The notes under the pieces: model-generated
What the model was told of the DNA's origin: nothing
Seen by the model: the letters and a program-made list of their open reading frames with translations, nothing else
Database searches by the model: none
Shown: positions 61,041 through 64,000 of the stretch, in pieces
Numbering within the stretch: the stretch's first letter is position 1
How the letters are laid out: the number at the start of each line of letters is the position of its first letter
Program-made: the position numbers and the translations under genes
NCBI RefSeq assembly: GCF_963666145.1
Contig: NZ_OY762614.1
Span: 558,001-622,000, forward strand
DNA length: 64,000 nucleotides
Reading direction: 5' to 3'
Source: an uncultured Desulfobacter sp.
Lineage (GTDB): Bacteria > Desulfobacterota > Desulfobacteria > Desulfobacterales > Desulfobacteraceae

Positions 61041-61069
61041 TTGACAACGATTATTTATGCAGATATAAA
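61041..61069 (+). promoter_or_regulatory. Consensus sigma-70 promoter of the outer-membrane protein gene
   Basis: A perfect -35 TTGACA (61041-61046), 17-base spacer and TATAAA (61064-61069) lie 135 bases before the ATG at 61204. This is the best match to the promoter consensus in the window together with the one at 13311. Confidence 0.72.
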
Positions 61070-61203
61070 AAATGTCCTCGCTGATTCAGTTTGTTTAAAA
61101 ACATGCTGCTTCTGCGCTCAAAATGAAAAAGTGTTTTTTTCATGAATGGTAATTGGGGCTGCGTATTGCAGTTACTTGTTGAGAAAGAAAAAGGAAGAAA
61201 GGT

Positions 61204-62181
61204 ATGAAGTTAACAAAATTTATTTTAATTATTGGTTTAGTTTTGTTTAATTCCCAGGCCTTTGCCGGCGATGCTGTAAGTTCTGTAAACGGTAAACTGG
61301 ATTTCTCCTATGGAGATATGGATTCAAACAGAGGCAGGAGTCTGACAGGCAGTATCAATATCCCGCTGGCCAAATATTGGGGCTTGCAGGCAAATGGGCT
61401 CTATACACATGTTTCCCAACGAAGTTTCTATGGTGCAGGGATGCAGCTTTTTTGGAGGGATTCCGACAAAGGACTTATTGGGGTTGGGGTTGCAGGTGTT
61501 CATAACAGCGACATTGACTCCTACATTGGCGGCATGGTGGGGGAATATTACCTGGGGGCGTTTACCCTTGGGGTGAAGGCCGGTGTTGCCAATATTGATT
61601 ATGCCATTGGCCCGGTGCCTTTCATTGAGACCGATGAAACAGATCCATATGTGGGTGCTTCAATCGGTTTTTACCCAATTGAAAACCTGTTGCTGGAGGC
61701 ATCGTATTCCTATTCATTCGACAACAATTTATATGCGTGCAAAATCGAATATCAAACCCCAGTTCAAGGATTCAGTGTTTTTGTAGACCTTTCAACAGGG
61801 GATCAGAATTATGATCAAAGCTTATTGGGTATCAGGTATTATTTTGGTAAAGAAAAAAGCCTGATAAAACGTCATCGTGAAGATGACCTGCAAAATAACG
61901 TTACCCATGTCATCAACAATATCGGCACCTATGGTGCGGAGTACAACAAAGAAGCCAAAGCGTATAATGAAAAAGCCCGGGCTTACAATGAAAGCTTAGA
62001 GTTAACGGCGCCCGAGTCTACGGGTTTAACGCCTGTCTATGATTCTGATTCATGGGGCACCGAATTTTCATGGAGCTCCTCCGAAATGGCTATTTATGAC
62101 TCTGATGACTGGGGCTTTACAGCAACGGCGAGTAATGCTGAGTACTCAATAGTAACTGATGATAGTGCTGAGGCGTATTAA
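61204..62181 (+). CDS. Probable outer-membrane beta-barrel protein
   Basis: AAAAAGGAAGAAAGGT precedes the ATG. Residues 1-21 are a signal peptide ending in AFA-G. Residues about 25-220 alternate polar and aromatic residues as beta strands (GLQANGLYTHVS, GAGMQLFWRDSD, LLLEASYSYSFD, SLLGIRYYFG), typical of a small porin-like barrel. The last 100 residues are not barrel-like. They hold AYNEKARAYNES repeats and two similar segments, YDSDSWGTEFS and YDSDDWGFTATAS. No named family is recognised. The gene is more AT-rich than its neighbours. Confidence 0.75.
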   Translation: MKLTKFILIIGLVLFNSQAFAGDAVSSVNGKLDFSYGDMDSNRGRSLTGSINIPLAKYWGLQANGLYTHVSQRSFYGAGMQLFWRDSDKGLIGVGVAGVHNSDIDSYIGGMVGEYYLGAFTLGVKAGVANIDYAIGPVPFIETDETDPYVGASIGFYPIENLLLEASYSYSFDNNLYACKIEYQTPVQGFSVFVDLSTGDQNYDQSLLGIRYYFGKEKSLIKRHREDDLQNNVTHVINNIGTYGAEYNKEAKAYNEKARAYNESLELTAPESTGLTPVYDSDSWGTEFSWSSSEMAIYDSDDWGFTATASNAEYSIVTDDSAEAY

Positions 62182-62667
62182 AATAACTTATCCATAGTTT
62201 GGGCTGAGCCTGGTTTATTGATGAACCAGGCCGGCCGATCAATTCATACGTTTTCAATCAAAATTCAAAAATCCTGTGTTCAGGGATGACATCAATGTCG
62301 TGAACCGCACCTGAAATCATGCAGATGAGTTCCCTGTTAAATCTTTTCCTTCTACCCGTTAGATTCCCTGAATCCCACGTTGTCCGATTTTCAAGACCGG
62401 TCGGATTGGATAGTCCGTTTTTCCGGACTTTTTATGGATTTGTCATGTCTTTAAAAATGGACTAAAATTAAAATCATCCATATTTTCAAAGCGTTGAACA
62501 TCTCGGCATCCTTTTTGTATTAGATGCACCAGGCATGCGGCAGATGGATATAGTTCCGTCGAATCGTCGCAGATACATTTAACGACCCGGACCGGCATGT
62601 ACAGCGGAACCGAGCAGTCCATCAGGCACCAAGGGTCCCATGTTTTTGGATGAAAAGGAGAAGAGGT
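62182..62667. other. Intergenic region upstream of the lactate permease
   Basis: The 486 bases hold one hairpin, CCTGGTT (62209-62215) with AACCAGG (62224-62230), likely ending the beta-barrel transcript although no T run follows. The rest is low in features. No promoter with both hexamers and no reading frame of note was found. Confidence 0.35.
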
Positions 62668-64000
62668 TTGTCACTTACTTTATCAGCATTGATTGCGTTT
62701 ATTCCCATTGCCATGGTGTTAATCTTTATGGTTGGATTGAGGTGGCCCGCCACCCGGGCTATGCCTTTGGCATGGCTTGTCTGCGCCCTGATCGGGGCAA
62801 CCCTCTGGAAAATGCCGGCAGGCCTTGTGGCCGCATCCACCCTGAGCGGGTTCGGCAGCGCCATTAACGTACTGATCATCGTGTTTGGTGCCATTCTCAT
62901 CCTCTATACCCTTAGAGAAAGCGGCGCCATGGAAACCATTTCATACGGTTTTACGACCATTTCTCCGGACCGCCGGGTCCAGACCATCATCATTGCCTTT
63001 TTGTTCGGTGCCTTTATTGAGGGCTCTGCCGGGTTCGGAACCCCTGCGGCCATTGCCGCACCGTTGCTGCTGGGCTTAGGGTTTCCCGCCCTGGCTGCGG
63101 TGTGCGTCTGCCTCATGTTCAACTCCATCCCCGTCACCTTCGGGGCAGTGGGAACCCCCATCTGGTTCGGGCTTAAAAACCTCAAACCAGTTGTAGAGCA
63201 GGCCATTGGCCAGGGCGCATCCGTGGCCTCCTTTGACGCCTTCATGCACCAGGTGGGTGTTTTTTCCGCCCTGATTCATGCTGTGGCCGCCATCCTGCTT
63301 CCCCTGTTCGTTGTCTGTTTTCTTACCCGTTTTTTCGGTAAAAACAAATCTTGGGGCGAAGGATTAGGTGTCTGGAAATTTTCCGTATTTGCCGGACTGT
63401 GCTATGCAATTCCCTATCTGTTCACAGCCATTGTTTTTGGTGTGGAATTTCCCTCATTGCTCGGCGGTCTCATCGGATTGGGTCTGGTGATCACCGGTGC
63501 CAAGAAAAAACTGTTTCTGCCCAAAGAGACCTGGGAATTTGCCGACCGTGCCCATTGGGAAAAAGAGTGGCTGGGAGATATTGAGCCCGGTTCCAACAAC
63601 CTGATCCCGAAAATGAGCCAGCTGGCTGCCTGGACACCCTATATTCTCATTGCGCTGCTTCTGGTGCTCACACGTCTCTCTTTTCTGCCCTTTAAAGGCT
63701 GGGTGACCGCTTATGTGATCTCATTCCCCAAAATTTTGGGCTGGGAAACCGTTAATTTCACCATGAAACCGTTTTACCTGCCCGGCGTGGTTCCCTTTAT
63801 GCTGGTTGCGATACTGACCATATTTATTCACCGGATTCCCGGACCCAAGGTTGCCCTGGCCTGGAAGGATGCCATCGTAAAGATGAAAAATCCCACCATT
63901 GCCATGCTCTTTGCCGTGGCCATGGTTGAAATCCTTAAACAATCAGGACACGGTACGGCAGGATACGCCTCCATGCCCCTGACCATGGCTGAATTTGTGG
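62668..64000 (+). CDS. L-lactate permease (LctP family), 3' partial
   Basis: The TTG at 62668 is chosen because AGGAG lies seven bases upstream and the resulting start, MSLTLSALIAFIPI, begins the first membrane helix. An in-frame ATG at 62650 (MKRRRGLSL...) overlaps that ribosome site. The frame is open to the window end, about 444 residues, with many helices and the family motifs ESGAMETI, GAFIEGSAGFGTPAAIAAPLLLG (quoted in part) and GAVGTPIWFG. The family imports lactate or glycolate with protons. Full-length members have about 550 residues, so roughly 100 are missing. Confidence 0.92.
   Translation, partial: MSLTLSALIAFIPIAMVLIFMVGLRWPATRAMPLAWLVCALIGATLWKMPAGLVAASTLSGFGSAINVLIIVFGAILILYTLRESGAMETISYGFTTISPDRRVQTIIIAFLFGAFIEGSAGFGTPAAIAAPLLLGLGFPALAAVCVCLMFNSIPVTFGAVGTPIWFGLKNLKPVVEQAIGQGASVASFDAFMHQVGVFSALIHAVAAILLPLFVVCFLTRFFGKNKSWGEGLGVWKFSVFAGLCYAIPYLFTAIVFGVEFPSLLGGLIGLGLVITGAKKKLFLPKETWEFADRAHWEKEWLGDIEPGSNNLIPKMSQLAAWTPYILIALLLVLTRLSFLPFKGWVTAYVISFPKILGWETVNFTMKPFYLPGVVPFMLVAILTIFIHRIPGPKVALAWKDAIVKMKNPTIAMLFAVAMVEILKQSGHGTAGYASMPLTMAEFV

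Noticed and set aside
1..64000. CRISPR arrays, tRNA or rRNA genes, prophage or intact insertion sequences
   Set aside because: No regular spaced repeats, cloverleaf arms with GTTCAA-type T loops, transposase, integrase or phage structural genes were found on reading the intergenic regions and frames.

Overview
The window reads as chromosomal DNA of a Gram-negative, anaerobic, sulfate-reducing-type bacterium, most likely a relative of the Desulfobacteraceae (Desulfobacterota). This is an inference from gene content: heterodisulfide-reductase-like and molybdopterin redox proteins, a lactate permease, rhodanese, DsrE and rubrerythrin modules, many two-component proteins, and fused domain architectures. 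No rRNA, tRNA, CRISPR array, prophage or intact insertion sequence is visible.

Layout. 0-6 kb: the 3' part of a CBS/poly(A)-polymerase-type tRNA nucleotidyltransferase, then a hybrid histidine kinase broken by two single-base homopolymer frameshifts and a GGDEF response regulator. 6-10 kb: a secreted PEP-CTERM von Willebrand A protein and a large TPR protein. 10-13 kb: housekeeping genes (trpS, an RsuA/RluB-type pseudouridine synthase, argJ). 13-27 kb: a long co-directional block. It opens with a TetR gene whose own promoter contains two perfect palindromes, then a SulP anion transporter with a coiled-coil insert, a cytidylate-kinase-like/BON/receiver fusion, two histidine-kinase-like proteins and two stand-alone receivers. 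A strong terminator and a new promoter follow, then HTH-EIIA(PTS), a CLC channel, a USP protein, a periplasmic rhodanese, and a TVP38 membrane domain fused to an HdrD-like Fe-S reductase.

26.7-37.3 kb: a redox/metalloid cluster. It holds a TIM-barrel isomerase, a rhodanese-rubrerythrin fusion and a SelD-associated FAD oxidoreductase. On the minus strand is a tightly coupled operon of TVP38-mercuric-reductase-like fusion, a 1039-residue radical SAM/ArsM-type methyltransferase/DUF5714 fusion, a TIGR04282-type glycosyltransferase, a DUF3047 protein and a TIGR04283-type glycosyltransferase. The two glycosyltransferase families are known from arsenosugar loci, so this operon probably makes a methylated, possibly sugar-linked arsenic (or selenium) compound. 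It is the strongest candidate here for an undescribed system.

37.3-45 kb: an OmpR-type two-component pair, a TRIC-type channel, a DsrE-like lipoprotein, a secreted MsrA-MsrB fusion, an Uup-type ABC-F ATPase and an AbrB-type half protein. The hexamer TTGTGA recurs at 11-bp periodicity upstream of both the response regulator and msrAB, which suggests a shared regulon. 45-54.7 kb: an NtrC-type regulator with its ABC-substrate-binding-domain sensor kinase, a DUF155/RMND1 protein, an N-terminally truncated transglutaminase and a TtrB/TtrA-like molybdoenzyme. 54.7-64 kb: a CheD-like protein lacking its catalytic cysteine behind a 17-C tract, an HDOD protein, a chemoreceptor, a frameshifted aldehyde dehydrogenase, a probable outer-membrane beta-barrel and a lactate permease that runs off the window.

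Three genes need a one-base correction in a short homopolymer to be complete. Either the assembly carries indel errors or several genes are freshly inactivated.
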